Source: Taishania pollutisoli (GTDB taxonomy: Bacteria > Bacteroidota > Bacteroidia > Flavobacteriales_D > Crocinitomicaceae). From it: a stretch of DNA of 64,000 nucleotides. A program made the translations under genes and the position numbers. This document shows, piece by piece, positions 34,506 through 43,252 of this stretch; positions within the stretch are counted from its first letter, which is position 1, and each line of letters opens with the position of its first letter. The stretch spans positions 124,001-188,000 of the forward strand of contig NZ_JACVEL010000001.1 of the NCBI RefSeq assembly GCF_014518315.1. The letters run 5' to 3'. Under the pieces are notes generated by a model. The model ran no database searches, was not told where the DNA came from, and saw only the letters and a list, made by a program, of their open reading frames with translations.

Positions 34506-34922
34506 ATGGGAGCTACAAAATATGAAATATACCCGTCTGAGGTCGTTGAGTTCACTGAAATACTAAAAGCCATCGCACATCCAGCCAGAATGCAAGCCGT
34601 TTTAATTGTTGCAGAAAGTACGGATGAAGACATCACAACCAAAGAACTAAAGGCTGCGATTAAACTTTCACAAGCAACATTGTCACAGCATTTGAAAGTG
34701 TTAACTCATTCAGGAGTATTCAAGACAAAAGTTGTCCAAAAAAACAATAAATGCCATCTCAGTTACAGAATCGAACAGGAAGCATTGGTCATGATCACAC
34801 AGATTATAGGAAAAATACTGAAAAATACAGACATCAAATCGGATAATAACTATGCTGTTCTTCAAAAGTTTCATTCCAGATTTCAAGCATGTACAAATTG
34901 GCAGTCGTATTTTAAAACCTGA
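34506..34922 (+). CDS. ArsR-type winged-helix transcriptional regulator
   Basis: A 138-residue DNA-binding protein. The ArsR-like helix-turn-helix runs from about residue 14 to 90: FTEILKAIAHPARMQAVLIV, then LSQATLSQHLKVLTHSGVF as recognition region, then a wing. No cysteine metal site (CxC) is present, so metal sensing is unlikely. The effector is unknown. It is divergent from the S9 peptidase and 112 bases upstream of alaS; the alaS promoter box at 34995 lies in that gap, making separate transcription likely. Confidence 0.82.
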   Translation: MGATKYEIYPSEVVEFTEILKAIAHPARMQAVLIVAESTDEDITTKELKAAIKLSQATLSQHLKVLTHSGVFKTKVVQKNNKCHLSYRIEQEALVMITQIIGKILKNTDIKSDNNYAVLQKFHSRFQACTNWQSYFKT

Positions 34923-34994
34923 CATCAATCTATTTTCCGCTGTATTATATTAAATATTCGCACCTCTATTTACAAAAATCTTCAAATAATCGAC

Positions 34995-35002
34995 TAAATT
35001 TG
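34995..35002 (+). promoter_or_regulatory. -7 promoter box for alaS
   Basis: TAAATTTG, an exact TAnnTTTG match followed by C, with its end about 31 bases upstream of the ATG at 35034. Confidence 0.55.
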
Positions 35003-35033
35003 CGGACTCAAATTCTATGTTAAAGATTACTTT

Positions 35034-37646
35034 ATGACAGTTTCGGAAATACGTTCGCAGTTTTTAAGTTTTTTTGAGTCAAAAGGCCATAAAATTGTTC
35101 CTTCAGCACCAATGGTTGTGAAAAATGATCCGACATTGATGTTTACCAATGCTGGTATGAATCAGTTCAAGGATTTCATTCTCGGAAATGCAGTCCCGGA
35201 TAACAGACGGGTGGCCAATTCTCAAAAATGTTTACGTGTTTCGGGAAAACATAACGACCTGGAGGAAGTAGGAGTAGATACCTATCACCATACAATGTTT
35301 GAAATGCTAGGAAATTGGTCCTTTGGAGATTATTTCAAAGAAGAGGCAATTAGTTGGGCATGGGAACTACTGACAGGAGTATATAAAATCCCTGTTGATC
35401 GTTTGTATGTCACTGTATTCCAAGGTGACGAAGCTGATGGCGTCCCTGTAGATGCAGAAAGCATAGAAATCTGGAAAAAGTATATTGCCGCTGACCGCAT
35501 TATTCCGGCCTCTAAAAAAGATAATTTTTGGGAAATGGGTGATACGGGACCATGCGGACCTTGTACAGAAATTCATGTGGATTTACGATCCGATTCCGAT
35601 CGCAACAAAATTGACGGAAAAACATTGGTCAATGCAGATCATCCTCAAGTGATCGAAATATGGAATAATGTATTCATGGAATTTAACCGAATGGCAAATG
35701 GCTCCTTGGTTTTGCTTCCTGAAAAACACGTGGATACAGGAATGGGATTAGAACGTTTGGCTGTCGCATTACAAGGTAAAACATCAAATTACGATATAGA
35801 TTTGTTCCAATCTTTGATTCAAAAGATGGAAACAATTTCTGACGTAAAATACGGGGTGAATGAACCAACCGATATTGCACTGAGAGTTATAGCCGATCAC
35901 GTCCGTGCTATTGCGTTTTCAATTACTGACGGACAACTACCGTCTAATACAGGTGCAGGGTATGTTATTCGTAGAATTTTGAGACGAGCTGTTCGATACG
36001 GTTACCAAACATTGAACTTAAAAGAACCGTTCCTGTGCGAGCTGTCAACCAAATTGGCAGATGTAATGGGTGATGCATTCCCGGAGCTCAGAGCCCAGCA
36101 AGAATTGGTCTACAAGGTTATCAAAGAAGAAGAATTAAGCTTTTTCCGAACCTTGGAACAGGGGATAAAAAGAATAGAAATGTTAATGCAGAATGTCAAG
36201 TCCAAAGGAGAACTTATTATTTCCGGATCAGATGCATTCGAACTGTATGACACATATGGCTTTCCCCTGGATTTAACCTCCCTGATTGCACGGGAAAACG
36301 GGCTTTCAATAGATGAAAAAGCCTTTGAAACAGAACTCAACAAACAAAAAGATCGCTCAAGAGCAGCTACAGCATTGGAAACAGATGACTGGGTAATTCT
36401 ACGAGAAGATACTGTTGAAGAATTTATTGGTTACGATCACCTGGTGACAACGGTACATCTTGTAAAATACCGGAAAGTCATACAAAAACAAAAAGAATTT
36501 TACCAATTGGTATTCAACCTGACACCTTTCTATCCGGAAGGAGGAGGACAGGTTGGAGACAAAGGATATATAGAGGTTAACGGAGAAAAAACGTTTATTT
36601 TTGATACCAAGAAAGAAAACAACCTGATTGTTCACCTGGCAGAAAGGTTACCGGAGAATGTCGGAGTTGCTTTTCAGGCTGTTGTTGATGTAAAACGACG
36701 TTTTTTGTCTATGTGTCATCATTCTGCAACACACTTATTACACCATGCTCTCAGAACTGTTTTAGGAACGCACGTTGAACAGAAAGGTTCATTAGTAAGT
36801 CCTGATTATCTCCGTTTTGACTTTTCTCATTTCTCAAAAGTAACCGATGAGCAATTAAAAGAGATCGAAGAATTAGTTGTATTGGAAATCCGAAAAAATG
36901 TCGAATTGGAAGAATTCAGAAACACCCCTATGGAAGTCGCAAAAGATATGGGGGCAATGGCATTATTCGGAGAGAAATATGGTGATACTGTTCGCGTAAT
37001 TAAATTTGGAGATTCTGTCGAATTGTGCGGAGGAACGCATGTTACATCTACCGGACAGATCGGATTGTTTAAGATAACTACCGAAACAGCAGTGGCTGCT
37101 GGTATAAGGAGAATTGAAGCAATTACCTCTGTTGTGGCGGAAAACTTTTACAAAGAACGGTCAGAAACATTAGGACAAGTTGCACTTGTTCTGAAAAATC
37201 CGAAAGATCTTGTTAAAGCTGTTTCTGATCTGCAAACAAGAAATTATGAATTGCAAAAAGAGATTGAACGCTTCCAAAAAGAACGCGCAATCATCGTTAA
37301 ACAGGAATTGAAATCAAAAGTGGTAGAATTGAATGGAACACACTTCCTTGGTGAAACGGTGACAATGGATGCTGGTTCTGTCAAAGACATCTTGTTCCAG
37401 TTAAAAGGAGAATATGCGAGTTTTCTGGGGGTTGTCGGAGGAGATCAGGGAGACAAATGCTCACTGAGCATCATTTTGACAGATGACTTGATTCAAAACA
37501 AGGGATTAAACGCCGGAAATTTAATCAAAGAAACAGCCTCATTGATCCAGGGAGGAGGAGGAGGACAACCGTTCTTTGCTACAGCCGGGGGAAAAAATAC
37601 AGCAGGATTAAATTCTGCGATAGAACTAATTAAAGGAAAATTGTGA
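35034..37646 (+). CDS. alaS: Alanyl-tRNA synthetase
   Basis: An 870-residue class II synthetase of normal length that charges tRNA-Ala. The catalytic core carries MFTNAGMNQFKDF and HHTMFEMLGNWSFGDYFKEEA near the N-terminus and GDTGPCGPCTEIHVD at about 170. The editing domain carries its zinc ligands His563 and His567 (HSATH) and Cys665 and His669 (CGGTH), so proofreading of Ser and Gly mischarging should be intact. A C-terminal DHHA1/C-Ala region ends in GGGGGQPFFATAGG. The TGA stop merges with a palindromic repeat, and a true terminator follows 60 bases later. Confidence 0.97.
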   Translation: MTVSEIRSQFLSFFESKGHKIVPSAPMVVKNDPTLMFTNAGMNQFKDFILGNAVPDNRRVANSQKCLRVSGKHNDLEEVGVDTYHHTMFEMLGNWSFGDYFKEEAISWAWELLTGVYKIPVDRLYVTVFQGDEADGVPVDAESIEIWKKYIAADRIIPASKKDNFWEMGDTGPCGPCTEIHVDLRSDSDRNKIDGKTLVNADHPQVIEIWNNVFMEFNRMANGSLVLLPEKHVDTGMGLERLAVALQGKTSNYDIDLFQSLIQKMETISDVKYGVNEPTDIALRVIADHVRAIAFSITDGQLPSNTGAGYVIRRILRRAVRYGYQTLNLKEPFLCELSTKLADVMGDAFPELRAQQELVYKVIKEEELSFFRTLEQGIKRIEMLMQNVKSKGELIISGSDAFELYDTYGFPLDLTSLIARENGLSIDEKAFETELNKQKDRSRAATALETDDWVILREDTVEEFIGYDHLVTTVHLVKYRKVIQKQKEFYQLVFNLTPFYPEGGGQVGDKGYIEVNGEKTFIFDTKKENNLIVHLAERLPENVGVAFQAVVDVKRRFLSMCHHSATHLLHHALRTVLGTHVEQKGSLVSPDYLRFDFSHFSKVTDEQLKEIEELVVLEIRKNVELEEFRNTPMEVAKDMGAMALFGEKYGDTVRVIKFGDSVELCGGTHVTSTGQIGLFKITTETAVAAGIRRIEAITSVVAENFYKERSETLGQVALVLKNPKDLVKAVSDLQTRNYELQKEIERFQKERAIIVKQELKSKVVELNGTHFLGETVTMDAGSVKDILFQLKGEYASFLGVVGGDQGDKCSLSIILTDDLIQNKGLNAGNLIKETASLIQGGGGGQPFFATAGGKNTAGLNSAIELIKGKL

Positions 37647-37665
37647 TATCGCAATATTGCGATAT
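37646..37665. repeat. palindromic repeat, copy 3 (perfect, 20 bp)
   Basis: ATATCGCAATATTGCGATAT, identical to the core of copy 1. Its first base is the last base of the alaS stop codon. A weaker ACAATATTGT palindrome follows at 37675-37684. Confidence 0.9.
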
Positions 37666-37704
37666 GTACATACCACAATATTGTCAACGATTAAAAATTC
37701 AATT

Positions 37705-37741
37705 ATATCGCGGTAAACACCCGCTTACCGCGATATTTTTT
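37705..37741 (+). terminator. rho-independent terminator of alaS
   Basis: ATATCGCGGTAA (37705-37716) pairs perfectly with TTACCGCGATAT (37725-37736) around an 8-base loop, then a T-run. The outer ends (ATATCGC/GCGATAT) match those of the nearby palindromic repeat. Confidence 0.88.
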
Positions 37742-37775
37742 ACCACTCCTTTAATTCCCCAAGGCATTCCCCAAC

Positions 37776-37814
37776 AAAAAAGAGCCGGATACATAACACA
37801 TCCGGCTCTTTTTT
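37776..37814. terminator. bidirectional rho-independent terminator
   Basis: AAAAAAGAGCCGGAT (37776-37790) pairs perfectly with ATCCGGCTCTTTTTT (37800-37814). It serves the leftward reductase gene that ends at 37839 and backs up alaS termination. Confidence 0.9.
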
Positions 37815-37838
37815 AATAACTACAACAAAACAAGTCTC

Positions 37839-38849
37839 TTAAAATCCCTGAACCCCATTTACAGTTGTATACTTCAGAATATTTTTCTTATCCGGATGAA
37901 TACGGGCAAAAGCAGACTGAACAGCCAAAGTACCTTCATGAAATCCACACAAGATCAGTTTTAATTTATTTTCATATGTATTGATGTCCCCGATTGCATA
38001 GATGCCGGGGATATTGGTTGAATAGTCCAACGTATTTACTTTAATCGCTCCCTTTTCAATTTCCAGTCCCCAATCAGCAATCGGACCCAAGGCAGGTTTT
38101 AGTCCAAACAGCGGGATAAAATGATCCGTTTCCTTCGTATATTCTCCTTCCGAGTTATGCTTAATGGTAACACTATCCAACTTTTCGGATCCATTCAAAC
38201 CAACAACCTCTGCTTCCGTAACTAATTTAATCTTCCCCGCTTCAGCCAGGTCAATCACTTTTTGAACAGAATCCAGGTGTCCTCTGAAAGAAGCAGAGCG
38301 GTGAACCAATGTTACCTCACTTGCGATATTCTTTTCTGTCAGGAAGATCGACCAATCCAATGCAGAATCTCCTCCCCCGGCAATTACACAACGTTTTCCT
38401 CTATAAAATTCAGGATCTTTGATAATGTATTCAACGCCTTTATCTTCAAAATCCTCAATATTTCCAATTGGCGGCTTTCTAGGCTCAAATACTCCCAGCC
38501 CCCCTGCAATCATAACAACAGGAGCAATATGTTTTGTTCCTTTAACAGTTGTAACAATAAACTTATCGCCCTCTGTTTTATCAATTGATACTGCCGCCTC
38601 ACCTAAAGTAAAACCAGGTTTGAAAGGTGCTGCCTGCTCCATCAGGTTATCAATCAGGTCACCTGCCAGTACAGAAGGGAAACCCGGAATATCATAAATC
38701 GGTTTTTTCGGGTAAATCTCCGAACATTGGCCTCCGGGTTGAGGAAGCGAATCAATCAGATGACATCTTAACTTCAGTAATCCCGCTTCAAAAACTGTGA
38801 ACAGTCCTACCGGACCTGCTCCAATTATTAATATATCTGTTTCGATCAT
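37839..38849 (-). CDS. Thioredoxin-reductase-like ferredoxin (flavodoxin) NADP+ reductase
   Basis: A 336-residue FAD/NAD(P)-binding protein of the TrxR fold. The FAD motif is LIIGAGPVGL (6-15), followed by the diagnostic PQPGGQCSEIYPKKPIYDIPGFP segment. The NADP motif is CVIAGGGDSALDWS (about 153-166), and the second FAD motif is GIYAIGDINTY. The redox-active CxxC of thioredoxin reductases is absent, as expected for the YumC-type ferredoxin-NADP reductases of Firmicutes, Bacteroidota and green sulfur bacteria. It shuttles electrons between NADPH and ferredoxin in the cytoplasm. It is monocistronic. Confidence 0.9.
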   Translation of the reverse strand: MIETDILIIGAGPVGLFTVFEAGLLKLRCHLIDSLPQPGGQCSEIYPKKPIYDIPGFPSVLAGDLIDNLMEQAAPFKPGFTLGEAAVSIDKTEGDKFIVTTVKGTKHIAPVVMIAGGLGVFEPRKPPIGNIEDFEDKGVEYIIKDPEFYRGKRCVIAGGGDSALDWSIFLTEKNIASEVTLVHRSASFRGHLDSVQKVIDLAEAGKIKLVTEAEVVGLNGSEKLDSVTIKHNSEGEYTKETDHFIPLFGLKPALGPIADWGLEIEKGAIKVNTLDYSTNIPGIYAIGDINTYENKLKLILCGFHEGTLAVQSAFARIHPDKKNILKYTTVNGVQGF

Positions 38850-39046
38850 TTCGATGATGTTAGTTTAAATTTCGGGTGTAAATTTAAGCAAAAGAATGAT
38901 GTTATCTGCCGTATTAACATACCTAAAGGGGTAATTTCAATAGATAAAGGACACCTGATTTAGACTCAACATAAGATCCATCGACATTCTTCATTTATTT
39001 CAATCATTTTGTTTTCAAACACTTGCTTTACACCTGTTTTATTTCA

Positions 39047-39054
39047 TACTTTTG
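39047..39054 (+). promoter_or_regulatory. -33/-7 promoter for the lipocalin-like lipoprotein
   Basis: TACTTTTG is an exact TAnnTTTG match, with a TTG word (39023-39025) 21 bases upstream, close to the canonical -33 spacing. The ATG at 39080 follows after 25 bases. Confidence 0.6.
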
Positions 39055-39079
39055 TTAAATAATCAACAAAAAGAAAGAT

Positions 39080-39511
39080 ATGAGTTTAGTAAATAAATTA
39101 TTTCTCTTAACAGCTTTGACCGGATTTATGGTACTTACAGCGTGTAAAAAGAGTAAAAAACAACAAAAAGAGATTGAAAAAAGCATTCAGGAAGGAAATT
39201 GGAAAGTAACAAAATACGTCGATTCCGGTGAAGATGAAACCTATCACTTCAATGGGTATACATTTACATTTGACGGTTCAGGAACAATTACCGCGACCAA
39301 CGGATCTTTTTCAAACAGTGGTACATGGAGCATTCAAACAGATGACAGTAACGATGATTTAGACTTCAATATCTTTTTCAACAATATCAGCAACAATTTT
39401 GACGAGCTGAATGATGATTGGGACATCCTCTCTAATTCAAAAACAACAATTGAATTAATCGATCGGGATGATGACGGTAATCACGATTACCTGACCTTTG
39501 AAAAAAATTAA
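39080..39511 (+). CDS. Lipocalin-like small lipoprotein
   Basis: A 143-residue lipoprotein with lipobox LTAC (lipidated Cys at residue 22) followed by a Lys-rich linker. The mature part starts GNWKVTKYVDSGEDET and has alternating strands with FTFDGSGTITATNG and GTWSIQTDD turns, resembling the lipocalin-like DUF families of Bacteroidota lipoproteins. The C-terminal third is very acidic (DDSNDDLDF, DRDDDGNHD). The ligand is unknown. Confidence 0.75.
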   Translation: MSLVNKLFLLTALTGFMVLTACKKSKKQQKEIEKSIQEGNWKVTKYVDSGEDETYHFNGYTFTFDGSGTITATNGSFSNSGTWSIQTDDSNDDLDFNIFFNNISNNFDELNDDWDILSNSKTTIELIDRDDDGNHDYLTFEKN

Positions 39512-39527
39512 GATCAAACAATGAGAG

Positions 39528-39563
39528 AAAGAAGTATTGGAAAACCCGGTACTTCTTTTTTTT
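39528..39563 (+). terminator. rho-independent terminator
   Basis: AAAGAAGTA (39528-39536) pairs with TACTTCTTT (39550-39558), followed by a T-run. It ends the lipocalin-like gene and abuts the stop of the convergent cargo gene at 39562. Confidence 0.75.
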
Positions 39564-42500
39564 ATCTCATCAGGGTGATGTTTCCCTTAATGATATTCTG
39601 AAGTCCACCCACACAATCTACCTGCAGGTAATAATCATATACATCCGGGTCGAGAAGCTTTCCTCTAAACGTTCCATCCCACCCTTTATTTCTGTCTGTC
39701 GTTTCAAAGACCAGTTCCCCCCAACGGTCATAAATTCTGAATAAAATCCCTTGGATCATTGCACCATAAACGTACAACACATCATTTTCTCCGTCTGCGT
39801 TTGGGGTAAATGCATTGGGGACAAACACAAACGGATCATCACAAACAAACGGAAATACCTGTACCCAAACCGTATCCATTTTCTGGCAGACACCGTCTGA
39901 AATAAACACAGTAAACTTAGTTGTTTCATCAATTGTCGCACTTGTTGATTGCGTATATGGACTGTTTACCACATTCGTCGGAAACCAGATGTATTGGTAT
40001 CCGTCCGGCATCGCTGTTAACTGAGTTTCTCCTCCTTCCGGGACAACTGCAGGATTTGCTGTGGCGTCAATCAACGAGTCAGGAATACTTCCCACAGCAA
40101 TCCAGATCGAATCTTCCGCAACACATCCATTCAATGCCGTTGCTGTTACGTATATGTATTGCGATTGCTCCGGGTTTACCTGCACTTGGTTAGTTCCGTT
40201 TCCACTGACAATAGCACCTGCCGGACTCCACTGATAGGTAAAATTCACCGCAGGATTGGAATTAACTGCCGTCAATGTGCTGATTTCTCCGAGGCATAGA
40301 GTATCATCTCCGGTCAGATGGATGGATGAACCGATAAAATCAACGATTACACTATCTACCCTGGAACAACCCGGGTTGGATACCTGTACATAATAGGTTG
40401 TCGGACCGGATGGTGTAATCACCAGGGTTGAATCGGCCGTATTACTGTTTAATACCGGTGATAGAGAAGGATTGTCACTCCACAAAAATGTATCTGCTGT
40501 CCCGTTTGTGAATGCCGTCAGGTCTAATTGACTCGGAACACACAATACCTGATCGGGAGTCGTCGTCAATTGGATCGGGTCTGTAACCGTAATTGTAATC
40601 TCCGCACTATCTGTCAGCAAACAAATACTGTCTGTAACATACAGCTTCACCAGGTACGTTCCGGGAATGGTATAGGTGATCGTCGGGTTAAAAATAACAG
40701 AGGTCGTATCATTGTTTCCAAAGTCCCACAGGTAAGAGTCAGAACCAGAAGAAAAATTATCAAACGTTACAGTAAACGGGGCACACCCAATAGTTTCATC
40801 CACGGTGAATTCAGCATTCGGTATGAGATTAAAATCGAATTTAAACACCAGGTTGTTGCAACGGGTGCTCATGTTATTCATCGAATGTGCTCCGGTAGTT
40901 GTCGGAAAGTCGCTGAATCCACCGCAACCTCCGCAAGCAGATTGGTAAACAATTCCATGTTTATCAAAACGGGATGTTCCTCCGTCCACGTGCTCCTGAG
41001 CCTGATTCCCTCCAAGGTAGCTTCCGTATAAAATATCGGAAAAATCTCGTTTTAATACAAACAGGTAGAAATCAAATCCATTCGGAGAATTTGTTTGAAA
41101 GGCATCCGGAGTAACAGGCATGCCCGATAACAATGATTGCTGCAAAATATTCGCTCCCCAGCCACACACATATATGTTTCCGCAAATATCCACCATGAAT
41201 GCTGAAGGTGAAATGTTTATCGTCGACGAACCGTTTCCAAAAACAGTTGCGTTTTCAAGTGCTGTAAGTTGCTCATTCAATTTGGCAATGAATTGAGAAC
41301 TTCCCGCATTTGAATAGGGAGCATTCAGTACAGGGAATGTACCTCCTGCACTCTGTCCGAGTAAGAAAACTTTATCATTCCTGTCAATTTCAATAAAAAA
41401 CACCTGATCCAAATTTGGTGTGCCGACATACGTTGCCTGTGTAATTGTCTGCCCGTCGGGAGTCAACTTGAAGACGAATCCGTCTGTTTTCCCGCCGTTA
41501 TAAGTACTTTGCCATCCACCTGCTGTTCCGGGCAGGTTATTCGAACTCGTCCCTCCCCCAACGACAACATTGTACGATGAATCTACTTTAACGGAATAAC
41601 AGGCATCGTTATTGGAACCTCCATAGTAAGAAGACCAAATCAGAGTTGATAAATCTGAACTCAGTTTAAACACGACTCCGTCTTGTCCTCCGGCAAGTGT
41701 CGGTTGAAAAGCATTCTGAACAGGGAAATCCATTGACCGGGTACAGGATGCAATAATACAATTTCCCAATTGATCCAACATCACCTCTCCCCGGAACTGA
41801 TCACCGTAATTATTGGTTAATGAATCATAAGACGCGTACGTACTGTAATTTCCGGACGTCAGTTTATAATTCACCCCGTCGTTCCCGGAACCTCCGAAAT
41901 AAGTAGAGGCGAGCAGATTGTGTCCGTTAGCGGATAATTTCGCCACATAAATATCTGTTCCTGCCGCATTGTAATAAACGCCATTGTAGTAATAATTCGA
42001 TCCGGATGTTCCTCCTGCATGTGCAGCCTGGTAGCCATTCACAATCGGGAAATCCAGGCTGGATGTCGCCCCGTACAAATACAGATTATCATTCTGGTCT
42101 GCGATCAAACTATGGACGGTTTCTGTCCCGTTCACACCATTCCCCCCTCCCAGGAACGTGGTCCAGATCATGGTTGTACCATCGGGAGAATACTTTGAGA
42201 TGAAGACATCTGTGATCCCGTAGGTCGGGTTTTGGGTAACTGTAAAATTGGAAGTAATATCGTATGCATTTGCATCCGGTGTGGGATAATTGTTTCCATA
42301 GATCGTTCCTCCGGAATAAGCAGATCCGTCATAAGCATATGTCGCGGTCATTCCGAAGTTATCCGTTACCGCCCCACTATACGTTGCAAAGATTAATGTC
42401 GGATCAATAACCAGCTGTACCGTCGGATCGTATGTTCCCAATTCAAATGTCAGAATAGCACCATTCAGGATAAATTTACATGGTACATCAATAATTTTAC

Positions 42501-43125
42501 CATTTTTAATCTGATAGGCATAGGGTTTTTCTTCCATAATCTGCCCTGCAGGTGTGACGATATTCAAATTTCCTTTGGCATCAATCGATACCTTATCGTG
42601 ACCGGCTATTTCAATTTTAATCTGCGCGGGATCTGTGGAAGGATGTACGTGAAATTCGTACTTCAGGTTCAGTTCATCTTCAATTAGTTTTAAATCAATT
42701 CCATCGTACAGATTTTGCAATACCGCTTCTGAGTACCCTCGCACGTCACTTGCCCATTTCCGCTGGTCATTCCCTATAAAATAATTGTAGTACATGTCCG
42801 TTTTACCGGATTTTTCAATGCCGGTTATTTCATTGGAATGCTGAAAATTAAAATGAACGACATGCTGTTTGTTTTCATTTTTAGGGGAAGCTGATTTTCC
42901 TACATGCGCTTCGTTTGTTTCCCTGAAATCTTGTAGATGAAATACGAACTTGTGTTGTTGAACCCACATATTTCCTCCCTGAAATCTGGATTTGAAAAGA
43001 ACCTGTTCATCCCACTGACCTTTATTTTCAACAAAAGCATGGTGAATGGAGTGCTTATGCGCAATTTCCTGCGCGCGCCCATTGAACAGCATAAAAGCGA
43101 ATGAAAGAAAAATCCAATGCTTCAT
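39562..43125 (-). CDS. T9SS cargo, SBBP beta-propeller and PKD surface protein with gliding-motility-type C-terminal domain
   Basis: An 1187-residue secreted protein with a signal peptide (residues 1-18, FNGRA-QEI). The N-terminal domain begins FVENKGQWDEQVLFKSRFQGG, typical of Bacteroidota SBBP-repeat proteins. A propeller region (about 250-740) has repeated blades such as YSGAVTDNFG, STYFGGSGNDGVN and SSYYGGSNNDACYSV. A PKD domain (YLWDFGNNDTTS) and Ig-like domains follow. The type-B sorting domain ends the protein: VPNAFTPNADGENDVLY, IYDRWGELVFET, WDGTFRG, GNITLMR. Surface display by T9SS is expected; the ligand is unknown. Confidence 0.9.
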   Translation of the reverse strand: MKHWIFLSFAFMLFNGRAQEIAHKHSIHHAFVENKGQWDEQVLFKSRFQGGNMWVQQHKFVFHLQDFRETNEAHVGKSASPKNENKQHVVHFNFQHSNEITGIEKSGKTDMYYNYFIGNDQRKWASDVRGYSEAVLQNLYDGIDLKLIEDELNLKYEFHVHPSTDPAQIKIEIAGHDKVSIDAKGNLNIVTPAGQIMEEKPYAYQIKNGKIIDVPCKFILNGAILTFELGTYDPTVQLVIDPTLIFATYSGAVTDNFGMTATYAYDGSAYSGGTIYGNNYPTPDANAYDITSNFTVTQNPTYGITDVFISKYSPDGTTMIWTTFLGGGNGVNGTETVHSLIADQNDNLYLYGATSSLDFPIVNGYQAAHAGGTSGSNYYYNGVYYNAAGTDIYVAKLSANGHNLLASTYFGGSGNDGVNYKLTSGNYSTYASYDSLTNNYGDQFRGEVMLDQLGNCIIASCTRSMDFPVQNAFQPTLAGGQDGVVFKLSSDLSTLIWSSYYGGSNNDACYSVKVDSSYNVVVGGGTSSNNLPGTAGGWQSTYNGGKTDGFVFKLTPDGQTITQATYVGTPNLDQVFFIEIDRNDKVFLLGQSAGGTFPVLNAPYSNAGSSQFIAKLNEQLTALENATVFGNGSSTINISPSAFMVDICGNIYVCGWGANILQQSLLSGMPVTPDAFQTNSPNGFDFYLFVLKRDFSDILYGSYLGGNQAQEHVDGGTSRFDKHGIVYQSACGGCGGFSDFPTTTGAHSMNNMSTRCNNLVFKFDFNLIPNAEFTVDETIGCAPFTVTFDNFSSGSDSYLWDFGNNDTTSVIFNPTITYTIPGTYLVKLYVTDSICLLTDSAEITITVTDPIQLTTTPDQVLCVPSQLDLTAFTNGTADTFLWSDNPSLSPVLNSNTADSTLVITPSGPTTYYVQVSNPGCSRVDSVIVDFIGSSIHLTGDDTLCLGEISTLTAVNSNPAVNFTYQWSPAGAIVSGNGTNQVQVNPEQSQYIYVTATALNGCVAEDSIWIAVGSIPDSLIDATANPAVVPEGGETQLTAMPDGYQYIWFPTNVVNSPYTQSTSATIDETTKFTVFISDGVCQKMDTVWVQVFPFVCDDPFVFVPNAFTPNADGENDVLYVYGAMIQGILFRIYDRWGELVFETTDRNKGWDGTFRGKLLDPDVYDYYLQVDCVGGLQNIIKGNITLMR

Positions 43126-43252
43126 AGAGTAGTGAAGTTTTTGCTAAAATACTAAATTTAATTAGTAGACGCAAAAATTAATCGGAAGGTGCTCAAACAG
43201 GTAAAAAAATAACAGTTAATCCATCCAAAATCAGCTAAAAAGAAGAAAATTA

